Shown: positions 57,332 to 64,000 of the stretch, one piece after another
Numbering within the stretch: the first letter of the stretch is position 1
Layout: each line of letters starts with the position of its first letter
From: Blastococcus xanthinilyticus
GTDB taxonomy: Bacteria; Actinomycetota; Actinomycetes; Mycobacteriales; Geodermatophilaceae
NCBI RefSeq assembly: GCF_008124835.1
Contig: NZ_VNHW01000008.1
Span: 1-64,000, forward strand
Direction of reading: 5' to 3'
Length of the DNA stretch: 64,000 nt
Made by a program: the position numbers and the translations under genes
The notes under the pieces: generated by a model
Seen by the model: only the letters and a program-made list of their open reading frames with translations
What the model was told of the DNA's origin: nothing
The model's database searches: none

Positions 57332-58087
57332 GTGTTCCGGCTGCGTTTCACCACGTTGGTGGAGGCGCCGCTGACCGTGGCGTTCGACGTCGCCCGCGGG
57401 CTCGGCCGGCCCTGGCGGCTGCCGCTCGAGGAGGTCGTCTCTGTCCGCCCGGCGCGGGACGTCTACGCCGCCGCGGTGGGCCGGGGGTGGGTCGTGCACT
57501 CCCGGCGGTTCACGGCCACCGAGGCGGGGACGCTCGTCGACGAGCAGGTCGACGCCGAGACCGGGCTGCCCGGTGTCCTCGGCAGGGTCGTCGAGCGGGT
57601 CCTGCTGCGACGCCGGATCACCCGGGCGATGCGGGCGCACCTCGACGGCTACGCCGCGGTCGCCGCCCGCCGGGCGCTCGACGTCGTCCAGGTGGTCGGG
57701 GCCGCGCTCGTGGACGGCGACCGGGTGCTGGTCGCCCAGCGGTCGGGCGGTCCCTACGACGGGTGCTGGGAGTTCCCCGGCGGCAAGGTCGAGCCGGGGG
57801 AGCCGGAGCTGGCAGCCCTGGTGCGCGAGTGCGCGGAGGAGCTGGAGGTGGCCGTCGTCCCGCAGGGGTTCCTGGGCGAGGTGCCGCTGGACGGCGTCGT
57901 CGCCGGTGGGGCGCCCGGCGCCTCGACCATGCGGGTGTGGTGGGGCCGGATCGAGCAGGGCCGGCCGGTCGCCCGGGAGCACGCGCAGCTGCGCTGGGTG
58001 GGTGCCGCCGAGCTCGACGCGCTGGACTGGATCCCCGCGGACCGCCCGCTGCTCCCCGCCGTCCGGGACCTCCTCGCCCGGCTCTGA
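57332..58087 (+). CDS. SRPBCC-like domain fused to a Nudix hydrolase
   Basis: 251 residues. Residues ~1-118 look like a polyketide-cyclase/SRPBCC helix-grip domain (FRLRFTTLVEAPLTVAFDVARGLGRPWRLPLEEVVSVRPA, ending ITRAMRAHLDGYAAVAARR). Residues ~122-251 form a MutT-like Nudix domain: VVQVVGAALVDGDRVLVAQRSGGPYDGCWEFPGGKVEPGE, Nudix box G-x5-E-x7-RECAEELE. The canonical Gly after EE is Glu, but REx2EE is intact. A role in cleaning 8-oxo-dGTP or a related nucleotide is likely. GTG 57332 is divergent from the Rrf2 gene. The fusion is unusual. Confidence 0.85.
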   Translation: MFRLRFTTLVEAPLTVAFDVARGLGRPWRLPLEEVVSVRPARDVYAAAVGRGWVVHSRRFTATEAGTLVDEQVDAETGLPGVLGRVVERVLLRRRITRAMRAHLDGYAAVAARRALDVVQVVGAALVDGDRVLVAQRSGGPYDGCWEFPGGKVEPGEPELAALVRECAEELEVAVVPQGFLGEVPLDGVVAGGAPGASTMRVWWGRIEQGRPVAREHAQLRWVGAAELDALDWIPADRPLLPAVRDLLARL

Positions 58088-58105
58088 CGGCCCGGGGACG
58101 GCGAC

Positions 58106-58134
58106 GGGCGCCGCCCCGTGGAGGGGCGGCGCCC
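58106..58134. terminator. Perfect 12-bp-stem terminator between convergent genes
   Basis: GGGCGCCGCCCC (58106-58117) pairs with GGGGCGGCGCCC (58123-58134) around GTGGA. It lies 18 bases after the Nudix stop and 43 bases before the end of the convergent CsbD gene. Confidence 0.85.
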
Positions 58135-58177
58135 GGCCGTCGTGCGGGGACGGCCCCGCTGCGGGGGCCGGTGCCGG

Positions 58178-58348
58178 TTACTTGAAGGCGTCCTTGACCT
58201 TCTCGCCGGCCTGCTTGAGGTTGCTCTTCGACTCTTCCTTCTTGCCTTCGGCCTGGAGGTCGCGGTCGCCGGTCGCGTCTCCCACCGACTGCTTGCCCTT
58301 GCCGGAGAGCTCTTCGATCTTGTTCGTCAGCTTGTCCGTGCCGCTCAT
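58178..58348 (-). CDS. CsbD family stress protein
   Basis: 56 residues, highly charged and predicted helical: TDKLTNKIEELSGKGKQSVGDATGDRDLQAEGKKEESKSNLKQAGEKVKDAFK, the CsbD repeat pattern K-x3-G-x3-Q-x3-G. CsbD proteins accumulate in general stress and are often SigB-dependent. ATG 58348 is preceded by GAGGAG. A GTGT-N16-GGGTAC pair upstream resembles a stress-sigma promoter. It is monocistronic, with a strong terminator shared with the convergent Nudix gene. Confidence 0.9.
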   Translation of the reverse strand: MSGTDKLTNKIEELSGKGKQSVGDATGDRDLQAEGKKEESKSNLKQAGEKVKDAFK

Positions 58349-58390
58349 CTGTCGTGCTCCTCTGCGTCGGCGGGGTGCCTGAGGCGCTGG

Positions 58391-58416
58391 GTACCCCTCG
58401 GGAGGGCCGCCGACAC
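58391..58416 (-). promoter_or_regulatory. Possible SigB-type promoter of the CsbD gene
   Basis: GTGT (58416-58413), 16 bases, then GGGTAC (58396-58391) on the minus strand resembles the general-stress consensus GTTT-N14-17-GGGTAT. It lies 43-68 bp upstream of the CsbD ATG. Confidence 0.4.
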
Positions 58417-58555
58417 GCCCAGTCGGCCGGGCGCGGAAGGTCTCCCGTCCGTCGGGGCCGACACCGGAGACCTGCCCGGCTGCCGGGTGAACGGCTGCGG
58501 AAGTTACGGTTGCGGCGACGGAACGTGAGCCGAGGTCACAACTCGATGACGTACG

Positions 58556-58585
58556 TGGACACCCCTCCCGGGGCGTGCCTAGGGT
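58556..58585 (+). promoter_or_regulatory. Probable promoter of the oligopeptide transporter operon
   Basis: TGGACA (58556-58561), an 18-base spacer and TAGGGT (58580-58585) form a housekeeping-type promoter. The leader to GTG 58731 would be about 140 bases and includes a CCCGC-TACAC-GCGGG hairpin just before the RBS. The 58349-58730 gap otherwise contains only the divergent CsbD promoter. Confidence 0.5.
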
Positions 58586-58730
58586 CGCCCCGTCGCACTC
58601 GGGAGACGTCCGGCGTCCCTGGGTCCGAAATCCGCTCGAGACCAACCAAGTCATCCGGCCGTCCTCGTCAGAGGCGACGCTCGACGTGTCCGGTGCCCCC
58701 GCTACACGCGGGCTGAGGGAGGCATTGCAC

Positions 58731-60371
58731 GTGAAGTTGAGCAAGCGCAACAGTGGAGTCGTAGCGACGGCCATCGCCGCCGCGCTGCTGATGACCGCCT
58801 GTGGCGGTGACGACGGCGGCGACAGCGGAGACGCGGCCGCGGCCGACGGCGGCAGCTACAGCATCTACATCGGCGAGCCCGAGAACCCGCTCGTCCCGGG
58901 CAACACGACCGAGACCGAGGGTGGTCAGGTCGTCGACGCGCTGTGGACCGGTCTGGTCGAGTACGACAACGAGACCAACGAGCCGGTGTACACCGGTGTC
59001 GCGGAGTCCATCGAGTCCGACGACCAGCAGACCTGGACCGTCACGCTCAACGACGGCTGGACCTTCCACGACGGCACCCCGGTGACCGCGCAGTCCTTCG
59101 TCGACGCGTGGAACTACACCGCCTACAGCCCGAACGCCCAGGGCAACTCGTACTTCTTCTCGAACATCGTCGGCTACGGCGACCTGCAGGCTCCCGAGAC
59201 CGGCGGCGAGCCGGCCGCCCAGGAGATGAGCGGGCTGCGCGTCATCGACGACCAGACCTTCGAGGTCGAGCTGGCCGCCCCGTACGCCCAGTGGCCGGCC
59301 ACCACCGGCTACACCGCGTTCTACCCGCTGCCCGAGGCCTTCTACGAGGACACCGAGGGCTTCGGCGAGCAGCCGATCGGCAACGGCCCGTTCATGGCCG
59401 ACGAGGCGCTGACCCCGGGCCAGGGCATCACGCTGACCCGCTTCGACGAGTACGGCGGCGAGCAGCCGGCGAACGCCGAGCAGGTCGAGTTCCGGATCTA
59501 CACCGAGCTGGGCACCGCCTACACCGACCTGCAGGGCGGCAGCGTCGACATCGTCGACACCCTCCCGCCGGACGCGATCGCCTCGGCCGAGCAGGAGTTC
59601 GGCGAGCGCTTCATCGAGACCCCGCAGGGTGACATCACCTCGCTGGGCTTCCCGACCTACGACGAGCGCTTCGCCGACCCGAACGTCCGCAAGGCGTTCT
59701 CGATGGCGATCGACCGCCAGGCGATCAGCGACGCGATCTTCAACGGCACCCGCACCCCGGCGCAGTCCTACATCAGCCCCGTCGTGCCGGGTCACCGCGA
59801 GGACGCCTGCGAGGCGTGCGAGCTGAACGTCGACGAGGCCAACGCGCTGCTCGACGAGGCCGGCTTCGACCGCACCCAGCCGGTCGACCTCTGGTTCAAC
59901 GCCGGTGGTGGCCACGAGGAGTGGATGCAGGCGATCGGCAACCAGATCCGCCAGAACCTGGGCGTCGAGTACCAGCTCCGCGGTGACCTGCAGTTCGCCG
60001 AGTACCTGCCGCTGCAGGACGCGCAGGGCATGACCGGCCCCTTCCGCTCCGGCTGGATCATGGACTACCCGGTGGCCGAGAACTTCCTCGGCCCGCTGTA
60101 CAGCACGGCGGCCCTCCCGCCGGCGGGGTCGAACGTGACCTTCTACAGCAACCCGGAGTTCGACGCCGCGCTCGCCGAGGGCAACGCCGCCGCGACGGAG
60201 GACGAGTCGGTGGCGGCGTACCAGGCCGCCGAGGACATCCTCATCGAGGACCTGCCCGCGGCTCCGCTGTTCTACCGGCTCAACCAGGGCGCTCACTCGG
60301 AGAACGTCCGCAACGTGGTCATCGACGCGTACGGCCGGATCGACACGGCCGCCGTCGAGGTCGTCGAGTGA
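58731..60371 (+). CDS. Peptide ABC transporter substrate-binding lipoprotein (OppA/DppA family)
   Basis: 546 residues. The signal peptide KLSKRNSGVVATAIAAALLMTACGG has a lipobox ending MTAC, so Cys becomes lipidated. The SBP_bac_5 fold follows (VDALWTGLVEYDNETNEPVYTGVAESIESDDQQTWTVTLNDGWTFHDGTPVTAQSFVDAW, with the family motif W-T-F-H-D-G-T-P-V-T). The mature protein is very acidic, as is common in these organisms. It binds oligo- or dipeptides for the permease that follows. GTG 58731 is favoured over TTG 58725 by RBS distance. A hairpin after the stop probably limits expression of downstream genes. Confidence 0.94.
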   Translation: MKLSKRNSGVVATAIAAALLMTACGGDDGGDSGDAAAADGGSYSIYIGEPENPLVPGNTTETEGGQVVDALWTGLVEYDNETNEPVYTGVAESIESDDQQTWTVTLNDGWTFHDGTPVTAQSFVDAWNYTAYSPNAQGNSYFFSNIVGYGDLQAPETGGEPAAQEMSGLRVIDDQTFEVELAAPYAQWPATTGYTAFYPLPEAFYEDTEGFGEQPIGNGPFMADEALTPGQGITLTRFDEYGGEQPANAEQVEFRIYTELGTAYTDLQGGSVDIVDTLPPDAIASAEQEFGERFIETPQGDITSLGFPTYDERFADPNVRKAFSMAIDRQAISDAIFNGTRTPAQSYISPVVPGHREDACEACELNVDEANALLDEAGFDRTQPVDLWFNAGGGHEEWMQAIGNQIRQNLGVEYQLRGDLQFAEYLPLQDAQGMTGPFRSGWIMDYPVAENFLGPLYSTAALPPAGSNVTFYSNPEFDAALAEGNAAATEDESVAAYQAAEDILIEDLPAAPLFYRLNQGAHSENVRNVVIDAYGRIDTAAVEVVE

Positions 60372-60405
60372 GTCCGCTGACCGACTGATCGACCGCAGGG
60401 CATGG

Positions 60406-60438
60406 AGGTGCGCCCGACCCCCCGGGTCGGGCGCACCT
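60406..60438 (+). terminator. Intercistronic hairpin after the substrate-binding gene
   Basis: A 15-bp perfect stem (60406-60420, 60424-60438; arm beginning AGGTGCGCCC) with a CCC loop ends in TTC. It lies 34 bases after the binding-protein stop and 75 bp before the permease start. It probably acts as a partial terminator or stabilises the upstream mRNA. Confidence 0.8.
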
Positions 60439-60513
60439 TCGTGTCCGGGGTCCTAGGCTCCCACTGCGCCTCGGTCCGGTCCGAGGCCCTTCCCACGAAT
60501 CAGGAGGCAGCGC

Positions 60514-61437
60514 ATGGGCCGCTACGTCGCCCGACGCCTGCTGCTCACCATCCCGGTGCTCATCGGCGCGTCCTTCCTCATCTTCGCGATGGTCTACGCG
60601 CTTCCCGGCGACCCCATCCGCGCCCTCGCGGGCGACCGGCCGCTGTCGGCGGCCGTGCAGGCCCAGCTGCGGGCCGAGTACAACCTCGACGACCCGCTGT
60701 GGCTGCAGTACATCAAGTACGTCGGCGACCTGGTGCAGGGTGACTTCGGCACCGACTTCTCCGGCCGCGACGTCTCGGAGACGATCTTCCAGCGGCTGCC
60801 GGTCACCGCGAAGCTGGCGCTGGCGGCGGTCATCTTCGAGGCGGTCATCGGCCTGGTCGCCGGCATCCTCGCCGGCATCCGGCGCGGCTCGTTCTTCGAC
60901 AACCTGGTGCTGATCTCGACCACGCTGATCGTCTCGATCCCGGTGTTCGTGCTCGGCTTCGTCGCGCAGTTCGCCTTCGGCCTCAAGCTGGGGCTGTTCC
61001 CCACGTCGGGCATCGGGGACGGCTGGTACAGCTACGTGCTGCCGGGTCTGGTGCTGGCCAGCCTCTCGCTGGCCTACGTGGCCCGGCTGACCAGGACCAG
61101 CCTCGCGGAGAACCTGCGGCAGGACTACGTCCGGACGGCGCGGGCCAAGGGGCTCAAGCCGTCGGTGGTGATCGGCAAGCACACCCTGCGCAACAGCATG
61201 ATCCCGGTGGTCACCTTCATCGGCGCCGACATCGGTGCCCTCATGGGTGGCGCGATCGTGACCGAGTCGATCTTCAACATCCCGGGGCTCGGCCGGGCCG
61301 TGTACGACGCCGTCCTCCGCCAGGAGGGCGCGGTCGTCGTCGGGATCGTGACGCTGTTCGTCTTCTTCTACATCTTCTTCAACCTGCTGGTGGACGTCCT
61401 GTACGCCCTCCTCGACCCGAGGATCCGCTATGACTGA
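60514..61437 (+). CDS. Peptide ABC transporter permease (OppB/DppB family)
   Basis: 307 residues with six membrane helices. It starts GRYVARRLLLTIPVLIGASFLIFAMVYALPGDPIRAL, the diagnostic DppB N-terminus, and has the cytoplasmic EAA loop RTSLAENLRQDYVRTARAKGLKPSVVIGKHTLRNSMIPVVTFIG. Its last eight bases overlap the next permease gene. AGGAGG lies upstream of ATG 60514. It forms the translocation pore with the DppC-type protein. Confidence 0.95.
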   Translation: MGRYVARRLLLTIPVLIGASFLIFAMVYALPGDPIRALAGDRPLSAAVQAQLRAEYNLDDPLWLQYIKYVGDLVQGDFGTDFSGRDVSETIFQRLPVTAKLALAAVIFEAVIGLVAGILAGIRRGSFFDNLVLISTTLIVSIPVFVLGFVAQFAFGLKLGLFPTSGIGDGWYSYVLPGLVLASLSLAYVARLTRTSLAENLRQDYVRTARAKGLKPSVVIGKHTLRNSMIPVVTFIGADIGALMGGAIVTESIFNIPGLGRAVYDAVLRQEGAVVVGIVTLFVFFYIFFNLLVDVLYALLDPRIRYD

Positions 61438-62422
61438 CAACCGCCCCGACGCCGCACGGCGAGCCGGGGAGCTGGGCAACGCGCCGGAGCCGATCGGCGA
61501 CCGCTCGGGGACGGTCCAGCGGACCGACGAGTGGGCGGACACCACCCTCGAGGCGAAGTCCGCCGGTCCCGAGATCGGCGAGGCCAGCCTGTGGTCCGAC
61601 GCCTGGCGCAGCCTGCGGCGGAACCCGTTCTTCCTCATCGGCTCGGTGCTGCTGGTCGTGTTCCTGGTCATGGCGGTGTTCCCGCAGCTGTTCACCAACG
61701 CCGACCCGCGCGACTGCGACCTGGCCCGTTCGGCGCAGGGCCCCAGCGCGGCGGCGTGGTTCGGCTACGACGTCCAGGGCTGCGACTACTACAGCAACGT
61801 GGTCTACGGCGCCCGGATCTCGGTGGCGATCGGCTTCCTGTCGATGCTCGGCACCCTCGTCATCGGCGTCGTCGTCGGGGCGCTGGCCGGCTACTACGGC
61901 GGCTGGATCGACAGCGTGCTGGCGCGGATCACCGACATCTTCTACGGCCTGCCGCTGATCCTCGGTGCCTTCATCCTGCTGGCGGTGCTGCCCGAGCGCG
62001 GCGTCCTCGAGGTGTCCTTGGCGCTGATCGTGTTCGGCTGGATGACCGCGATGCGGCTGGTCCGGTCGACGGTGGTGTCGGTCAAGGAAGCCGACTACGT
62101 GCAGGCGGCGCGGGCGCTGGGCGCCTCGACGCCGCGGATCCTGCTGCGGCACATCCTGCCCAACGCGATCGCGCCGGTGCTCGTCTACTCGACGATCTTC
62201 ATCGGCACCCTGATCGCCGCGGAGGCCACCCTGACCTTCCTCGGCATCGGGCTGCAGCTGCCCGAGATCTCCTGGGGCCTGCAGATCAACTCGGCGCAGA
62301 ACCGGCTCCGGGACGCGGCGCACCTCATCTTCTTCCCGAGCGTGTTCCTGTCCCTGACCGTCCTGTCGTTCATCCTCATCGGCGACGCCCTGCGCGACGC
62401 CCTCGACCCGAAGCTCCGGTGA
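61430..62422 (+). CDS. Peptide ABC transporter permease (OppC/DppC family)
   Basis: 330 residues. A ~60-residue hydrophilic N-terminus precedes SLWSDAWRSLRRNPFFLIGSVLLVVFLVMAVFPQLF, the OppC/DppC-type N-terminal domain. The membrane core has DIFYGLPLILGAFILLAVL and the EAA loop STVVSVKEADYVQAARALGASTPRILLRHILPNAIAPVLVYS. Cysteines in PRDCDLARSAQ and VQGCDYY lie in the large periplasmic loop and could pair. ATG 61430 lies inside the end of dppB; the stop overlaps the next start as TGATG. Confidence 0.95.
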   Translation: MTDNRPDAARRAGELGNAPEPIGDRSGTVQRTDEWADTTLEAKSAGPEIGEASLWSDAWRSLRRNPFFLIGSVLLVVFLVMAVFPQLFTNADPRDCDLARSAQGPSAAAWFGYDVQGCDYYSNVVYGARISVAIGFLSMLGTLVIGVVVGALAGYYGGWIDSVLARITDIFYGLPLILGAFILLAVLPERGVLEVSLALIVFGWMTAMRLVRSTVVSVKEADYVQAARALGASTPRILLRHILPNAIAPVLVYSTIFIGTLIAAEATLTFLGIGLQLPEISWGLQINSAQNRLRDAAHLIFFPSVFLSLTVLSFILIGDALRDALDPKLR

Positions 62423-63450
62423 TGACAGCAGTTCCGGCGTCCTCCGCCACCCCCGTCCTCGAGGTCGACGACCTCACCGTCGAGTTCCGCACGCCCAAGG
62501 GCGTGGTCAACGCCGTCAACGGCATCAGCTACGAGGTGCACCGCGGCGAGACCGTGGCGATCCTCGGGGAGTCGGGGTCGGGCAAGAGCGTCAGCGTCCA
62601 GGCGGTGATGGGCATCCTCGACTCGCCTCCCGGCTTCGTGACCAACGGTCGGGTGCTGTTCGAGGGCAAGGACCTGCTGACCTCCTCCGCAGAGGAGCAG
62701 CGGGCGGTCCGCGGGCCGGGCGTGTCCATGATCTTCCAGGACGCCCTCTCCTCGCTGAACCCCGTCTTCACCGTCGGGTACCAGATCGCGGAGATGTTCC
62801 GGGCCCACCGCGGCGCCAGCCGCAAGGAGGCCAAGGAGGCCGCGGTCGAGCTGCTGGACCGGGTGAACATCCCGGAGGCGCGGCGCCGGGCGAACGCCTT
62901 CCCGCACCAGTTCTCCGGCGGTATGCGCCAGCGCGTCATGATCGCCATGGCGCTGGCCCTGGACCCCAAGCTGCTCATCGCCGACGAGCCGACGACGGCG
63001 CTCGACGTCACCGTGCAGGCCCAGATCATGCAGCTGCTCAAGGACCTGCAGCGGGAGACCGGCATGGGCCTGCTGCTGATCACCCACGACCTCGGGGTCG
63101 TCAACGAGGTCGCCGACCGCGTCGTCGTCATGTACGCGGGCGGCGTGGTGGAGACCGGCACCGTCGACGAGGTGTTCGCCGACCCGTCGCACCCCTACAC
63201 CGAGGGCCTCATGGCCTCCATCCCGTCCGTGGAGAGCAAGGGCACCCGGCTGCGGCCCATCGTCGGCACCCCGCCGGACCTGTCGCGGATCCCGTCCGGG
63301 TGCTCCTTCCACCCCCGGTGCCCGCGGCGGGTGCTCGAGAACGCGCCGCCCGGCAAGAACTGCCGGGACGACGTCCCGCTCCTGCTCCCGGTCGGGGTCC
63401 CCGGCCGCGCGAGCGCCTGCCACTACCGCGAGGAGGTCCTCGGTGCCTGA
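62422..63450 (+). CDS. Peptide ABC transporter ATP-binding protein (OppD/DppD family)
   Basis: 342 residues. Walker [14 protein letters not shown]-loop [16 protein letters not shown], signature [12 protein letters not shown], Walker [18 protein letters not shown], then [30 protein letters not shown]. The C-terminal oligo_HPY tail has [14 protein letters not shown] and a late SACHYREEV, the four-Cys [Fe-S]-type motif of this family. ATG 62422 overlaps the dppC stop. The last eight bases overlap the following ATPase gene. Confidence 0.96.
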   Translation: MTAVPASSATPVLEVDDLTVEFRTPKGVVNAVNGISYEVHRGETVAILGESGSGKSVSVQAVMGILDSPPGFVTNGRVLFEGKDLLTSSAEEQRAVRGPGVSMIFQDALSSLNPVFTVGYQIAEMFRAHRGASRKEAKEAAVELLDRVNIPEARRRANAFPHQFSGGMRQRVMIAMALALDPKLLIADEPTTALDVTVQAQIMQLLKDLQRETGMGLLLITHDLGVVNEVADRVVVMYAGGVVETGTVDEVFADPSHPYTEGLMASIPSVESKGTRLRPIVGTPPDLSRIPSGCSFHPRCPRRVLENAPPGKNCRDDVPLLLPVGVPGRASACHYREEVLGA

Positions 63451-64000
63451 GGCGACCCGGACCCTGGGCGAGCCGCCCCTGCTGGAGGTCAACGGCCTGG
63501 TCAAGTACTTCCCGCTGACCTCCGGGGTCATCGCCCGCCGCGTCGTCGGCCAGGTGCACGCCGTGGACGGGGTGAACCTGGTGCTGAACCGGGGGGAGAC
63601 CCTCGGCCTGGTGGGCGAGTCCGGCTGCGGCAAGTCGACCGTGGCCAAGCTGCTGATGGGCCTGGAGAAGCCGACCGCGGGGCAGATCCTGTTCCACGGC
63701 GACGACGTCTCGAAGATGGGCCGCCGGCAGCTCAAGAACTACCGCCGGCGGGTCCAGATCATCTTCCAGGACCCGTACTCCTCGCTGAACCCGCGGATGA
63801 CCGTCGGCGACATCGTCGCCGAGGGCTGGGACGTGCACGCCGACATCGTCCCGAAGTAGGACCGGCGCAACGAGGCCCGCGCACTGCTGGAGCGGGTCGG
63901 GCTCAACCCCGACTACGTCAACCGCTACCCCCACCAGTTCTCCGGCGGCCAGCGGCAGCGCATCGGCATCGCCCGCGCGCTGGCGCTCCGCCCGGAGATC
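63443..64000 (+). pseudogene. Peptide ABC transporter ATP-binding protein (OppF/DppF), interrupted by an in-frame TAG
   Basis: GTG 63443 follows GAGGAGG. The first 138 codons give Walker [12 protein letters not shown] and Q-loop [18 protein letters not shown], then stop at TAG 63857-63859 after DIVPK. The same frame continues without shift: [47 protein letters not shown] to the window end, containing the signature FSGGQRQR. A single base change (for example AAG to TAG) explains it. The truncated product lacks signature, Walker B and the C-terminal tail and cannot be an active ATPase. A sequencing error is the main alternative. The 3' end lies outside the window. Confidence 0.85.

Noticed and set aside
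58690-58735. GGTGCCCCCG plus GGCTGAGGG before the peptide-binding gene looked like a TPP riboswitch start.
   Set aside because: The later conserved parts of the thiamine box (ACCTGATCTGG-type segment) are absent, and the gene is a peptide transporter. It is simply a short hairpin before the RBS.

Overview
The window is very GC-rich (roughly 73-75% by eye), uses GTG starts freely, packs genes with ATGA/GTGA overlaps, and carries actinobacterial families throughout (DUF6542, DUF222-HNH, ECF41-type sigma factor, sulfur leader peptide, PhoX, three-subunit Sdh). It is a chromosomal segment of a high-GC actinomycete; Geodermatophilaceae (Blastococcus / Geodermatophilus / Modestobacter) is my best guess from gene content and style, not from a search. 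I recognised no rRNA, tRNA, CRISPR array, intact insertion sequence or prophage.

Layout. 1-2.1 kb: tail of an SDR gene, a DUF6542 membrane protein and rmuC. 2.2-4.2 kb: an alkylation-repair pair (Ada/AlkA fusion plus Ogt). 4.3-9.3 kb: a TetR regulator divergent from a three-gene drug-resistance cassette (DrrA-type ATPase, DrrB-type permease, DrrC-type UvrA-like protein), with two identical palindromic operators between them. 9.8-13.5 kb: an ABC-2 exporter translationally coupled to a NarL/DesK-type two-component system. 13.6-17.6 kb: a DUF222 HNH endonuclease with a LexA/SOS box at its start, an ArsR-like regulator divergent from an MFS exporter, and a cupin. 17.6-18.7 kb: ychF. 19-24.9 kb: redox and stress genes (SQR-like flavoprotein, imine-reductase-like enzyme, DoxX, ECF41-type sigma factor with its carboxymuconolactone-decarboxylase partner, RibD-like reductase), including a fossil of a second sigma-factor 3' end.

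25-32.4 kb: single genes (DUF1348, PspC, scramblase/LURP-like, LLM oxidoreductase, DUF1028, a GGDEF-EAL protein, an unknown membrane protein). 32.5-36 kb: the sdhCAB operon. 36.1-37.5 kb: a cytoplasmic sulfite-oxidase-like molybdoenzyme with its FAD reductase. 37.5-39 kb: a secreted M1 peptidase. 39.1-42.8 kb: a second ABC-2 exporter plus two-component module with the same order as the first. 43-50.2 kb: DoxX-like, DUF6817, formate/nitrite-type transporter, a third ABC exporter, DUF1990, a second GGDEF-EAL protein, and a HipA-like kinase coupled to DUF3037.

50.3-58.3 kb: a Tat-exported PhoX phosphatase, a VOC protein, a pterin dehydratase, then assimilatory sulfate reduction (leader peptide, sulfite reductase, zinc-ribbon protein, APS reductase; separately APS kinase and an Rrf2 regulator), an SRPBCC-Nudix fusion and a CsbD protein. 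58.7-64 kb: an oligopeptide ABC transporter operon whose last gene, the OppF/DppF ATPase, is interrupted by one in-frame TAG.

The items I would look at first are the sigma-factor fossil with the ECF41 promoter, the HipA-like/DUF3037 pair, the sulfur-operon leader peptide, the amber codon in the oligopeptide ATPase, and the two parallel exporter/two-component modules.
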